DNA of 64,000 nt from Burhinus oedicnemus (lineage: Eukaryota; Chordata; Aves; Charadriiformes; Burhinidae), in the NCBI GenBank assembly GCA_008921705.1, contig VFFE01009197.1, forward strand, positions 1,774,716 through 1,838,715. Direction: 5' to 3'. A program made the position numbers and the translations under genes. Below the pieces are notes generated by a model. The model had not been told where the DNA came from. It worked only from the letters and a program-made list of their open reading frames with translations, and did no database searches. The number at the start of each line of letters is the position of its first letter. The first letter of the stretch is position 1. Below are positions 25,901-36,984 of the stretch, one piece after another.

Positions 25901-28900
25901 GCACAGGTAGCAAGACTCTGGTTAAATTTTGACTGCATGGAAGTTCGAGGAAACTATCATTGCTGTTGGTGTATGTATGCATACGTATATTTATTTTGTG
26001 CTGCATGATGACCCTTTACCAAGTTTCTTCTACTGCCAAGGATCATGTAACTCCTCCCTTGCAAAGACAGGCTGGCTGGGAAACTCTTGAGCTGTCCTTT
26101 TTGTCACCAGGATAACCTCCTGCACGGCAATCCCAGGGCCAACTTACAGCTGTAAATTGCTAACATGTAAGCAAACCACTGAATTTAGAGAAGAATATAG
26201 GCTTTTTCCTTCTCCAGATTTCAAGAGCTCGCCTTGTTTTTGCCAGTTCAAGGACCTGTGGTGGAAAACAATAGCCATTATTGTCATGAAGATAAAATCT
26301 CTGAGAGAATGTGTCTGATAGGAGTAGGGCTCCTAATTAAGCATGTGATAGTTGAGTTGTAGGCTAATTATCTTTTCCATCTATTATCTAATAGAATTTT
26401 GTAACACTGGGATTTAAGGTTTGTCAATTTTTGCTATCTTTCATTCTAAACCTGGACATCTCTGCCAAGACCAACAATGAAATGAGAACATAAAGGTAAT
26501 AAATCTCCAGTGGACAGACTAAGTTATTTGTTTTGGAGGAACGGGGCTACATGTGAAACTGGGGTGTGTTTTGGGTTGACTGGTTACTGGAGATGGGAGC
26601 GCTTTAAGAGCTGAATGCTTTTATAATAAGCTTTAGTTGTGGGAACATTTGAGCCTGAAACGTGAAAGAATGCAGACCTTTCAAAATATGGTATGTGAGA
26701 AAAATGTATGATTTAGTGTTTCCATTTCCACAGAGGAAATAGCAGTGCTGCGCTTGAACCATATGATAAATTTCCTTTAAACTTAGTCATACGATGATCA
26801 GGGAAATAAATTCCCGCTAAACTTTTGTCAAAGCAGTTGAGGGAAAAGTTAAGGGTCTTAAAGTAACCCACTATCTACAAGGACATGGTTATATCAGTCA
26901 AGGAGCAGAGAACTGCATTTTTTCTCTTTTTAAAGATGTTTTGTAACAGCTCTAGAAAAATAAATAGAAGTGTTTATCAGAAGCTCAGTTGGGTTTGTGG
27001 TCACTGCACTGTCAGACCAATTGTAAACATTACTTATTCTTGGACAAAACCACACTTGTTCCTTCAAGTAATAGAGATAATTGGGGTACTTGGTACCTCC
27101 TGATACTTCTGTTACCATAAAATGCATCTTGAGTTCACTGTGTAGCATTAAAAATGGATAGAATTGGGAAGAGCTTTTGGTATGTCGTGGAGAATGGTGC
27201 AGAATCACAACGAGGTGCAATAAGGATTTAGAATATATACAGCTAAACATCAATAATGATCATTGCTGCCTTTGTATCTCTTGTTATTTTTACTGCTTAA
27301 GCCTGAGGAAGAAAGATCTTTTGGTGCTGCATGGGGTGTTAAAAATGCTGGTGGAGCGGGTGCTAAGTGCATTTGTAGGCTACTGAGCTGCTCAGTGTTG
27401 GAGATTGCCGACCCTTGGTGTATGGCCCAGGAGTGCCATCTGCAGCACGGGTGTCCTCTAAGATGGAAACAGCTGGTTCTTGGAGCCTGCAAGCAAGAGT
27501 CATACTTATGGTGACTCCACCAGGAGTTAACGTGATGGGCTTTAGGCAGGTTTCCCTCCTGGCATTGCACAAGGGAGGGTTCGGTCCAGTTTGATTTTGA
27601 ATTTGAGAGACTTCATTACGTCATGTTGAAGCAAATGTACTATTTGCTGTGACTCACTGAAAACCCACTCCCACAAAAGCTGTTACTTGTTCCTCGGCTC
27701 AGCGGAATGATCTGAGTCAAAAGTGTCTTTGTATGTGTTATGAAGTTTATAGGATGGAGCCTCTCAGAAGTGTGCCATCTTGGATGAGCATCCCTTCATA
27801 ACAGAGATGTTGCAAATCTGTTGAACAGGTAGAATAACGTGAGGCGTATTATTAAAATTCAGTTATTTAAACTTTTATTGGCTTTACAACAGATTAAGTG
27901 CTCTGCAATTAAGAAAACCGGAAGTGCTCAGTTTAACAACCATTGACCTATTGTGTAAATCTTTTCATGAGCCGTCTCTCGGTCCGTCTCATCACGTAAT
28001 GTAATTGTGTGTCCCGGCTTGCTTCTAGTAAGTTGCCCCTCTGGCCCTGTAGCAATCTCACCACCATCCCTTATTCGGCCTCTGGCCACAGGGAAGAGTC
28101 TGAAAAAACATGGTAATGGGAAAGATGACCAGTGTTTACAATAAGCTAATGGGAAACCCAGCTGCTTTGATAGGTTGCATAATCTTGGATAGGAAAATCC
28201 AGTGCCTTGAAGAGAAGGCGATACTAATTATCCTCTTTATGGTAACACGATTAGATGATGTGTTTTCATCTGTGCACGTGGTCATATTTAAACCCTCCAA
28301 TCTGTCTTTTCTAAGTTACTTGCTTGTTGCAGAAGGGCCTAGTGGTTTTATATTTTAACTGCAGGAAATCTCTTGAATGTGTGTTGAATTTGGAAGTCTG
28401 ATTTGGCTCAATTAAAATGTGATTAGGCTTTCTGTCTCCATTGTAGAGGCTGTAAGTGCTCTGGAGAAACATTTAATGTTGAAGGCTGGCCTGCTGGTTT
28501 TGGCTGAAACGTAGATAGAAATATGCAATGCTCTGAGAAATTCCAGGACTCCCACTAGGTCAAAAAATTTTCTCTCAACTATAGCATTTCATCAAGTTCC
28601 CTAGTAACATGTCTTCATGTATCACAATCGTTATTGCTTGGAAATCCACCAACTTTGCAATGAGCTGAGAGTATTTATTATATGTGCTGGCTGGCATTCT
28701 CCGAGTAGAGAGGTCTGATTAAAATAATTTCCGTCCCTTCTGGTTTCAGACTGCATGTGTGTTACATGCTGTTGTTTTCCTGTATGTTACATGCTTCAGA
28801 TGAGATTAATTTAGTTACATGCGTATTTATCTAGTCTAATTCTATTAATTACAATATTTTTAATCAACCTAACCTGGTATAATATGTTCAGTGTCCAGTC

Positions 28901-29264
28901 ACTTAAATCTGGGCTAAAGCAGAAATTAGATATACTTTCAGCAGTGTACTTGGCGTAATTCAAAACATCATATACAGGAGATCTTAAAAATCCCTGAGCG
29001 AGTCATCTTGTTATAACCAAACTAATAGGGAACTTTATTATAATGGCTCACTTCAGTATATCTAATCTCTAAATCTTTGTAGGAACCATATCTAGCTGGT
29101 CTTTTTATGGAATATCTCTCTTCTGGGTGAAAATACAGAAAGCTTTGCTTAATCAAAGTTAATATTTGCAGTGTGTCTGTTCTCTGGTCTAAATTTGGCT
29201 TACAGCATGACTGAAATCTCACAACGGACCTCTTCTGGCCTTGGCATGGTGTTTTTGAGAAAGT
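19970..29264. other. Long non-coding interval (9.3 kb)
   Basis: No gene or well-supported repeat recognised. Low-complexity spots include AT-rich sequence at 19,977-20,080, an A/C-rich stretch at 20,531-20,580 and a T19 run at 23912-23930. ORFs up to 123 codons (minus strand near 23,120-23,491) lack domain signatures and look like chance. Confidence 0.55.
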
Positions 29265-29468
29265 TCATAGAATCACAGAATGGTTTAGGTTGGAGGGGAC
29301 CTCAAAGATCATCCAGTTCCAAGCCCCCTGCCATGGGCAGGGACACCTCCCACTAGACCGGGTTGCTCAAAGCCCCATCCAACCTGGCCTTGAACACCAC
29401 CAGGGTGGGGCATCCACAGCTTCTCTGGACAACCTGGGCCAGTGTCTCACCACCCCCCTAGTAAAAGT
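29265..29468 (-). mobile_element. CR1 LINE 3' end fragment
   Basis: Minus-strand CR1 3' UTR, recognised by TCATAGAATCACAGAATGG, then AAGCCCCCTGCCATGGGCAG and CAACCTGGCCTTGAACACC. It is truncated within the UTR. Confidence 0.93.
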
Positions 29469-30112
29469 TGTTAAGAGGTGGTACAACAAATTATTTAATG
29501 AATCATTTTCAACTGAAAGAACAGTGTGATTTGCATACAGAACCAAAAAACTCTTCCTTTGTGACCACTCTAGTCTAAAGATGATGATGATACAGTAATT
29601 TTACAGTAAAATGGGGCACTAATGTTCCATGGAGTCTCAGTGTATTCAATATTTTTGATCCTATGATGTACTGGATCCCCTAGACCCCTGTTATTCTAGG
29701 ATATGCATGATTCAAGCTGATTTAATGAGTCTCCATAGTGAGTGGCTTGATGCCCATTTTTTTTAATGAGAAATTTGGGAAGCAGAGCTAGAATATTCTG
29801 CATTGTGGCCCTCCCAGCAGCTTCTCCACGTGGCCCATGTGATGAAGGTCCATGCTCAGTTCAATATCCTGCCTATTCTGTCCTTAGAGAAGTGCTATGC
29901 TAGCACTGAGAGGTATCTATTTGTCTTCATGACTTCTTAAAGAAACAAAAGTTCCTAAAAAGTCCTAAACGTTGCAAGTAGGGCACCAGTAAGCGTTGGC
30001 TGGGACCCAAATTTCTGAAAATATTTGTGCACCCTGGGCTCATTCCATTCCTAATTCCTGTTGAATCAAAGGCTTGTTAAGCACCTCCACGGCTTTACGG
30101 AGCTCATCCGAC
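29469..30112. other. Non-coding interval
   Basis: AT-rich, no gene or repeat recognised. Confidence 0.5.
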
Positions 30113-30216
30113 ATGAGTTGCCAAAGGCTACACAGAAGTTACCCTGCAGAGTGAAGAGTGGACTGCTGGGCTCATAACTCCATGTCCAGTGCGTTAACCA
30201 CTAGAGGACACTGCCT
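30113..30216 (-). mobile_element. MIR-like tRNA-derived SINE remnant
   Basis: Read on the minus strand, the segment contains CTAGTGGTTAACGCACTGGA, which fits a tRNA A-box head. After a diverged B-box region come TCTGCAGGGTAACTTCTGTG and TAGCCTTTGGCAACTCATG. These resemble the MIR segments GTGGTTAA-GCACTGGA, CTGCCACTTACTAGCTGTGTG and ACCTTGGGCAAGT. MIR-type CORE-SINEs are ancient and rare in birds, so a surviving copy would be heavily diverged, as seen. Assignment is by eye. Confidence 0.5.
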
Positions 30217-32784
30217 CATTATTATTAGGGAAATTAATCATTACATATTTAAAATGCCAAATTCCAGGGGTTGTCTTTCTGTTGTCTTAACTTAATCTCA
30301 GATAAGATTTTTATTTTTTTTTATTTCACACTGTAACTACCCACAGTGCTGCCTTACGCCCAGATTATACTTTTCACTGAATCAGTGCCCAAAGAAAGCC
30401 GGCTCTGCTGCCCTTCCCCCAGTGAAAGCAAATACCTGATCTTACTGCTCGGTGCCTCTATGAAAGCAGAGCCACGCTATAGAAGACCCTGAGATATTAA
30501 GAGCCGTGCATGGGTTTGGTGAGCTCATCTGTGAGCGATCGATCAGGCTGATGCAGATTGTCTGTTCTGGGCTCTGTAAGCCTTTGCTCTGAAGCACATG
30601 GACAAGGACTGTCCGAGAAGGTAGATCCCACACCTGCCCTGTGAGCAGCTCCACAGCTGGCTGAGAGGGAGTATGAAAGACGTGTGTCCCTCTCCCTACT
30701 GGGGATTCTCCTGAATGGGCAGACTGCTGATGGCAGAGTCGGTGTGATGATCTCTCCAAACAGGAGAATATAGAGATGCTTCAGGGTAAATTGATAGAAT
30801 TTGCTGTGGCTTTTGCCAGTCAGAGTGTTTAATTTTAACCTAGTGCCATGGTGGTGGCAGGAATGTATCTAGATTTTTTTGAGTATCATGATTAGACTCA
30901 TGGAGTGCTATAACCATGAAGAATACCTGAATATAGTAGCAGATATTCTTGTGTTAAATCCCACAACTCATTTCCATTGCACCATGAACTTAATGAGTTG
31001 GGAAGTCATTCCTCATGAATGAGATAAACACATGTTCTCCAAGAGCTGCTTGTTTTCTTGTACTTTGTGTATCACCTGCGCTGCAGATTGGAGAGAGGTG
31101 ATTTGCTGGGTTAAGTTACGGAACTGGCTCTGTGAATCGCTGAGGTGTCCGAGAGTGAATTTGGCTGTGATAAAGTGATGTTATAACCACGAGGAGATAG
31201 GAGAGTCTGGAAGTATTCATCAGTCAGTTCCTACGCCGTGTCAATGCCGGTGTACCCATGTGTGTTGTATAAAAACTGCTTTTATCTGCAACGCATCTCA
31301 CTCGGTTTCAGCAGTTCCTGCTGCACTGAATATTCATAGAGTGTCTGCTCCCCATAAATACAAGCTATCCCAAATACCCCATTTATCTGGAAAATCTGGT
31401 ATTGTTATATTAATAATGGAGGTGCAAAGAACCTCATGGAGCTTAAAAAAGATAAAGAAATAATAGAATTGTCTAAAGGTAGATGAACGTTTCATTCCAG
31501 GTGTGTGAAGCCCAGTAAACACCACCGGTAGGGTCTGTACCTGGAAGGTAAACTGGTACATTTTTTACTTCCTAGGAAGCATTTCTGTGCTTTAGTCAGA
31601 AAGCATCTATGCAGATTTCCTTGCTGAATGCTGCCAGCAGGCACTATTTCACTTACAAATGCTTGATAGCTTTATTAATTTCCGTTGTTATAATTGCGGT
31701 GAATTCTTTTCTTGTATGCCGAACGGTTTTTCTGTTGTTTTCAGAATGGTTTTAGTGCAAAGGTCTCTCGAGGCTCAAGTTTGACTGAAAGACAGCCAGA
31801 TGGGAAACATATTTTTGACTGACAGATGCCTGAGATTTGTAGCCCTAAAGCTTCTGGTAAAAACAAGGGGGGGCTCAGAACACAATGCCGCTTGGAAAAA
31901 GGGACTGTCAAGAATGGGTTAGCTAATAATTGTCCGTGTATGGAAATATATACAGTTTGATCAGTTCTGTACAGCTGGAGGCCCAAATCATAAGCAATGA
32001 TAAATGTGAATTGGTTTGTGTTCATTTTATTAGGAGAGCATTTGGGTTTGTCTTTAAAACATGCTATAGGACCGCATCAAACTCTGCTGTGTCAACCCAG
32101 ACAAGAGGTGCCTTTTGCTGAGGCTAGTGTTCGCTGCAGGTTTACCTCTAGTTGCCCCTCGGGCTCATCTGCACACAGTTATTTGTGTTTTTGAACTGGA
32201 GCTGGCTCCTCTCCCTGGTGACGTTGCTTACAGCCTCAGCTAGCGCAGCGCCGCGGCTGCTAATGTCATCTCTGTGCAGTCTGAATAACATTTAGTGCTC
32301 TATCTGATCTCATTTAAGTGCAGCTAATGCAAAGGGGGTTAGCTTGAGTGCAGCGAACTCGAGTTAAATCTGCGATGAAAACAACCTGAAATGGGGTATT
32401 TTCAATAAGTTCCGCATATGTTCACAAAATTAAAAGAAAAACAATAAAATCGCCCCACCAACAGAAATGGGCAAGCTGCCCAGATCGGCACAATTTGATG
32501 GATGAGCTGTAAAAGGCTGACACGCCACCCTTGAGGCAGAGCGAAGGAGAGGAGGGCCGCCCTCGGCCGCCCTGTGGTGCGGCAGCTGGGCTGCTCTGGG
32601 AGGACCTGCGGCTGGGCAGCCCCCAGCCTGGGGCAGAGCCGGCACAGGGTCCAGCAGCACAGCCTGTGCGGCCAGGGAGGGCGGGCTGCGGAGGTCAACA
32701 GGCTCTTTCCCTTTACAGTCTCATCAAAGCCGTTTTTCTTTATGGTCCTGTGATTGTGATCCTTTATGGTGCTTTATGATCACA
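30217..32784. other. Non-coding interval
   Basis: No gene recognised. A GC- and CpG-richer patch occurs at about 32,520-32,700 immediately before a CR1. An unrecognised 105-codon minus-strand ORF spans 30,442-30,759. Confidence 0.5.
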
Positions 32785-33254
32785 GACCTGTTGGAGTGGG
32801 TCCAGAGGAGGCCACAAAGATGATCCAAGGGCTGGAGCACCTCTGCTGTGAGGACAGGCTGAGAGAGTTGGGGTTGTTCAGCCTGGAGAAGAGAAGGCTC
32901 CAGGGAGACCTTAGAGCCCCTTCCAGTATCTGAAGGGGGCCTACAAGAAAGCTGGAGAGGGACTTTTTACAAGGGAATGTAGCGATAGGATGAGGGGTAA
33001 TGGCTTCACACTGGAAGACGGGAGATTTAAACTGGATCTCATGAAGTAGTAGGGTATTCATGAAGGGTAGTAAGACACTGGCCCAGGTTGCCCAGAGACG
33101 CTGTGGCTGCCCCATCCCTGGAGGTGTTCAAGCCCAGGCTGGATGGGGCTTTGAGCAACCAGGTCTAGTGGGAGGTGTCCCTGCCCATGGCAGGGGGCTT
33201 GGAACTGGATGATCTTTGAGGTCCCTTCCAACCCAAACCATTCTATGATTCTGC
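32785..33254 (+). mobile_element. CR1 LINE, 5'-truncated
   Basis: Sense CR1 of about 470 bp, from GACCTGTTGGAGTGGGTCCA through GGCTGAGAGAGTTGGGGTTG, GCCCATGGCAGGGGGC and the tail CATTCTATGATTCTG. It includes the diverged end of ORF2 and the 3' UTR. It serves as the uninterrupted comparison for the CR1 split at 52,049. Confidence 0.95.
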
Positions 33255-36200
33255 GTTGGAACTGTTTGGACTTGAATTGCAACCCATAGACAGTGGGCAC
33301 CGGGATCCCACCACCTGAAGGTATTTAGGGAACAGAAGTGGCAGCAGAGTGGGCAGACCAGGAAGAGGACTTGAGAACTGGGTCTCTTGGGAAGAGCCGT
33401 CAGAGAAAATTTGCTCTGGACAACTTCATACCTAGAGCCAACTTTTAGCAGTGGCCTAACCCATGATGCCAAGAATTTTTGTCCTGTCTGGCTGGGAGTA
33501 TTGGAGTAGTTCAAAGGAGATGGGGGTAGAGAGAGGAAAGAGCCTAGATGATTCTTAAAATGTTTTTCAGTGGAATTCTGCAGCGTTTCCTGTTATTTGC
33601 ATTGTCTCCTTTGAATTTCACCCTGTTGCAGAGTCAGTTTATCTAGAGGAATTAAACTCTGATGATTAAATTCCATGTTAAAATGAGTAAACATATTGGG
33701 ATCCTTTAGCACTAAATCACAATGATGTTCTATTAGACACTGAAAAGACAATCCAAAAATTACTCATTCAGTAATATTTTAGAAATTATTTTAGGCGCCT
33801 GCCTTTTAATGTCTTCTGACATGTACTTTTTAAGTGAGTTATCCATGCATTTATAAATTTCTCTTTTGCTTAGAATACAGCAGAACTAGGTCTTTGATAT
33901 TATGATCCTCATAATTGTTCTTGGAATTTTTTTTTGGATGAAGATTTTGGCATGGATGATACTTTGTGAAACAGTCCCATGTCTGGATCTCAGTTATCAC
34001 AGATCTTGAAAAGAAATGTCTCTTGGCTTTTAGATAGGGCTGTGGAATTTTTTAAAGGATGAATTTGAACTATAAAGTGCATTTAAATATACGTCCCTTT
34101 ACGCAGAGCTTACGTAAGGATCAGATTTGTACACATTCTGTTAATGGTAAGTGTAAATTTTAAATGCCTTATAGGCAATTGAATATGCACCTTTATATTA
34201 AGCTGGGTTTAAATATGACAGCATTTGCCAAATAATTTCATTTCCTTGACTTAATTCTGTTCTGATCAGGCATCATGAATGGAAACCGCAGTTATTCCTG
34301 GGTTTTTTTGGTTTGTTTTTTGTTTTTTTTCTTTTTTTTTTTGTCAGCTTGCGCGTGCTATTTCTCCTTACAGCGTTTTGCAGTGGGGTGTCCAGCAGCT
34401 GCCCTGCAGAGGGCATGGAGCAGATCCCATCCAGAGCTGCGATCCTGGCACTTGGGTGAAGCGTGGGACAAAGGTAAAGCCCAAAGCCTGAGCCAGCTCA
34501 CAAATTACCAAAGCGCAGCAAAAAAAAAAAGGTGGGGGGGGAGAGCAGAGGGGGGGTGAGGGGGTCCTGGACTACACGATGTAATAGGTTTTCTCTGTCT
34601 CTGATCTCGATGCCTCCAGTTCCAAAGAGGCGTTAATGGGCTGGGCTCTGTCCTGCTGCGCTTCAACAGAACTATTTCTGGTGTGTCTAATTAAGCTCAC
34701 ACATCTATCATGTCAGGCTCGGGACTTATCACTTCAACTGGAGCGTAGTTATTGGAGCCAATATTTGCTTTAGATGGGTTGCTGGACTTATAAAATATGG
34801 TGTTGGGCTGTATTAAAGCAACTGAGCTCATATTAGCAAAGCCTGGCAGTTCTGACGTGGAGCCTTCAGATGTACGTAGTCTCTTGTCTTGGGCCTGACC
34901 TAAATCATCAGCATTTAGGGACAAGAAATGAATTAAGTCCTGTCTCTGTACAGACTAAATCCCTGGCCTCTGCTGAGCGTACCATTAACGGAGCCAGCAG
35001 TGGTCATGTCTTTCCTTGAGACCATCATAAATTGCCTTTATTAATGGCAGATTATAGAAATTTCAGCCAAGCCTTTATCAGCACTTAGGCCAGACACCAG
35101 ATAAACAGTTGGCCGCAATTCTGGTCTCTAATAAAATTGTACATGAAACTTGAACTCCTTTTTGTGGTTTAAACACTTTTCAAAAATGAGCTGGTTCCTC
35201 CAGCAGTGTAAACCGGTGATGCTGCCCAAAGCCAAGCCAAGTCCGCTGTGATACACCCAATGACGATCCAGCCTGTTTCTCCTGGTGGGAGAGTCCTGGC
35301 TCCTTTCCTGGCTCCCGCTGTGCTTGCGGGGGAGGGAGGATGAGGACAAGCGCTGCCTGAAGCCCATGTGCGAGGCTGGCGGTGCAGCCAGGAGGGCACC
35401 CATCCCGGTGGGCATCACTGCTATGCATCTCCTGGGCTTGGCTGTGCCTCACACTGTATTCTGAGTCGAGTTTCTCTTCCCATCTGGCTTGCAGTTTCCC
35501 CTCAGAAGGACAGGCTGTTTGCTGCTGGTTGCGCTAAGGGAAATTTCCCGCTGCTGGGAAGAGATTCCCCACTCGTGACATGCCTGTGCTGCGGAAGGGG
35601 TGGATGCGCCCAGACCTCACATGCCAGCACTCCCAGGGACCGTGCTCTCAAATTAAAGCAAAGTGACAACACATGGGGCGTCGATGTCTGTAAGGGAGGC
35701 TGGAGCAGCTCTGGCAACGTTAGCCGGTGTAGCCTTTGTGCTATTTTTCTAAGGTTTTTTTTCAAGTCTTTGAAATACTTTTTGACATCTGCTCTTCATT
35801 ACACAACAATATAGCTGTCTTTTTAGGAAAAGAGACATTTTTCATTATTCATTTCAAAGTTAACAAACACATTTTAAAGTGCCCACAATAACTGCAAGGG
35901 ATTTGCTTTCAGGTGATTTGGCCGTACAGCCGAGTCCAACTACAACACTGTTTTCTGTTCCACGTCTACATTTACCTTGGTCACAACTAAAACCAGGTTT
36001 TTATCAGAGTTCCTGGGTTTGTTTTTTATTAAAGAAATACTTTGACTTCGTCTGGATGGGTGACATGAAACTCTGGCAGGAAACCTGAACCTTGTGGTAC
36101 TTCATGCACTGAGTTAATTGGCAAAAGAGTTTTGTTTGTTCTTTGTAGGGACAACACGGTTGCATTGGGGCTTCTCCCTTTGCCATCAAAGGTGTCATAT

Positions 36201-36409
36201 ATAGCTTTCTTCTTTTACACTCAAGTGGAAAAATATGTAAACTTTGAAGGGTTTTAAAGCAAAATTAATATGTCAGAATTTTAAGACAGACGTATGCAGT
36301 GCGGAAAAGCTGACCTCCGTTTCCCCTCTCATGCCACATCGCACTCGCTGTATTTCTTTCTCTGAAACCCTGGAGCTGAGCATAGGACTTGGGCTGCTTT
36401 TGGAAGGTG
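33255..36409. other. Non-coding interval before the provirus
   Basis: No gene recognised. It contains a G-run cluster at 34531-34564 and several unremarkable ORFs of under 150 codons. Confidence 0.55.
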
Positions 36410-36415
36410 AGGGCG
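36410..36415 (+). repeat. Target-site duplication AGGGCG, left copy
   Basis: Six bases immediately before the 5' LTR, identical to 40326-40331 after the 3' LTR. A 6-bp duplication is typical of alpha/betaretrovirus-like integrases. Confidence 0.93.
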
Positions 36416-36638
36416 TGTGGGAAGATTCTTGATGGAAAGTGAGCATCCTGTGATCACTCCAAGTCTCAATGATCTGTGTGTGGCCTGTAGGTAACTTATG
36501 TAAGTGTTGCACTGGAAAGGTTACTTGCGGTCAGCATGGTAAGAGAGTAAACAAGAATGGAGGAGGAGGTTGCACTGAAGGCAGAACCTGAAGCAGGATG
36601 TAGGTGGACAAAGCATCCGCTTGGACTTGTACTTTGAG

Positions 36639-36684
36639 CCAATCAAGAGTAGCCTTAGGCGCGTGCTTAATGAGGTAAACCAAT
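36639..36684 (+). promoter_or_regulatory. Two CCAAT boxes in U3
   Basis: CCAAT at 36639-36643 (GAGCCAATCA) and 36680-36684 (AACCAATCAG) lie 41 bp apart and about 40-80 bp upstream of the TATA-like element. Both match the extended NF-Y context. The 3' LTR has the same pair. Confidence 0.7.
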
Positions 36685-36722
36685 CAGTAAGTTGTTGGCG
36701 CGTTATCTCGAACAGCACAACG

Positions 36723-36730
36723 TATATTAA
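36723..36730 (+). promoter_or_regulatory. TATA-like box of the 5' LTR
   Basis: TATATTAA at 36723-36730 is preceded by the CCAAT pair. Transcription would be expected to start about 25-30 bases downstream, near 36,750, at or just after the AATAAA hexamer. Confidence 0.65.
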
Positions 36731-36745
36731 CTGAGCTATCTGCGC

Positions 36746-36751
36746 AATAAA
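36746..36751 (+). terminator. LTR poly(A) signal AATAAA
   Basis: GCGCAATAAAGCGG lies only 16 bases past the TATA-like element, so the hexamer probably lies in U3 or at the R border, as in retroviruses with short R regions. The downstream TTGGTCGTTGTGTTGTGTCC is GT-rich, which fits a cleavage element. The same signal occurs in the 3' LTR. Confidence 0.75.
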
Positions 36752-36811
36752 GCGGCATTAACCTGATCACATTGGTCGTTGTGTTGTGTCCGAGCCTTCT
36801 GCGTCAACAAG

Positions 36812-36829
36812 TGGCGCCCGAACAGGGAC
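36812..36829 (+). other. Primer binding site, tRNA-Lys3 type
   Basis: TGGCGCCCGAACAGGGAC matches the complement of the tRNA-Lys3 3' end over 18 bases. It starts two bases after the LTR terminus, the normal spacing. Confidence 0.93.
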
Positions 36830-36910
36830 CCTCAGACCGATGTTGGGCTGCAGGAAAAGTCTGACCGATAGTCGGCGGGAAGAGGGGCAGGAGAAGCCGG
36901 TCGAAAAAAA

Positions 36911-36931
36911 GGTGAGTGCTGACGAGCACTC
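36911..36931 (+). promoter_or_regulatory. Major splice donor and GACG-loop hairpin
   Basis: AG/GTGAGT at 36910-36917 is a strong 5' splice site, probably for the subgenomic (env) RNA. Bases 36914-36920 pair perfectly with 36925-36931 (7 bp) around a GACG tetraloop at 36921-36924. Part of the donor is therefore inside the stem. GACG-capped hairpins are known packaging-signal elements in gammaretroviruses; their role here is inferred. Confidence 0.7.
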
Positions 36932-36960
36932 GGGAAGATAAAGCGCGCTGAAAAGGGAAT

Positions 36961-36979
36961 CTCGCTCTGGCCAGGCGAG
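36961..36979 (+). promoter_or_regulatory. Possible dimer-initiation hairpin before gag
   Basis: CTCGC (36961-36965) pairs with GCGAG (36975-36979). The nine-base loop contains the self-complementary octamer CTGGCCAG (36967-36974). A palindromic loop on a short stem in the leader is the hallmark of retroviral kissing-loop dimer sites. It lies six bases before the gag ATG. The function is inferred from form and position. Confidence 0.55.
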
Positions 36980-36984
36980 CGGCC

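Larger units (their letters stand above)
36416..36809 (+). repeat. 5' LTR of class II ERV (394 bp)
   Basis: Begins TGTGGGAAGATTC and ends GCGTCAACA. The boundaries are fixed by the flanking AGGGCG duplication and the PBS two bases after the end. It contains two CCAAT boxes, a TATA-like element and an AATAAA. Compared with the 3' LTR it differs at two bases and one GTT insertion over the shared 274 bases. Confidence 0.94.
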
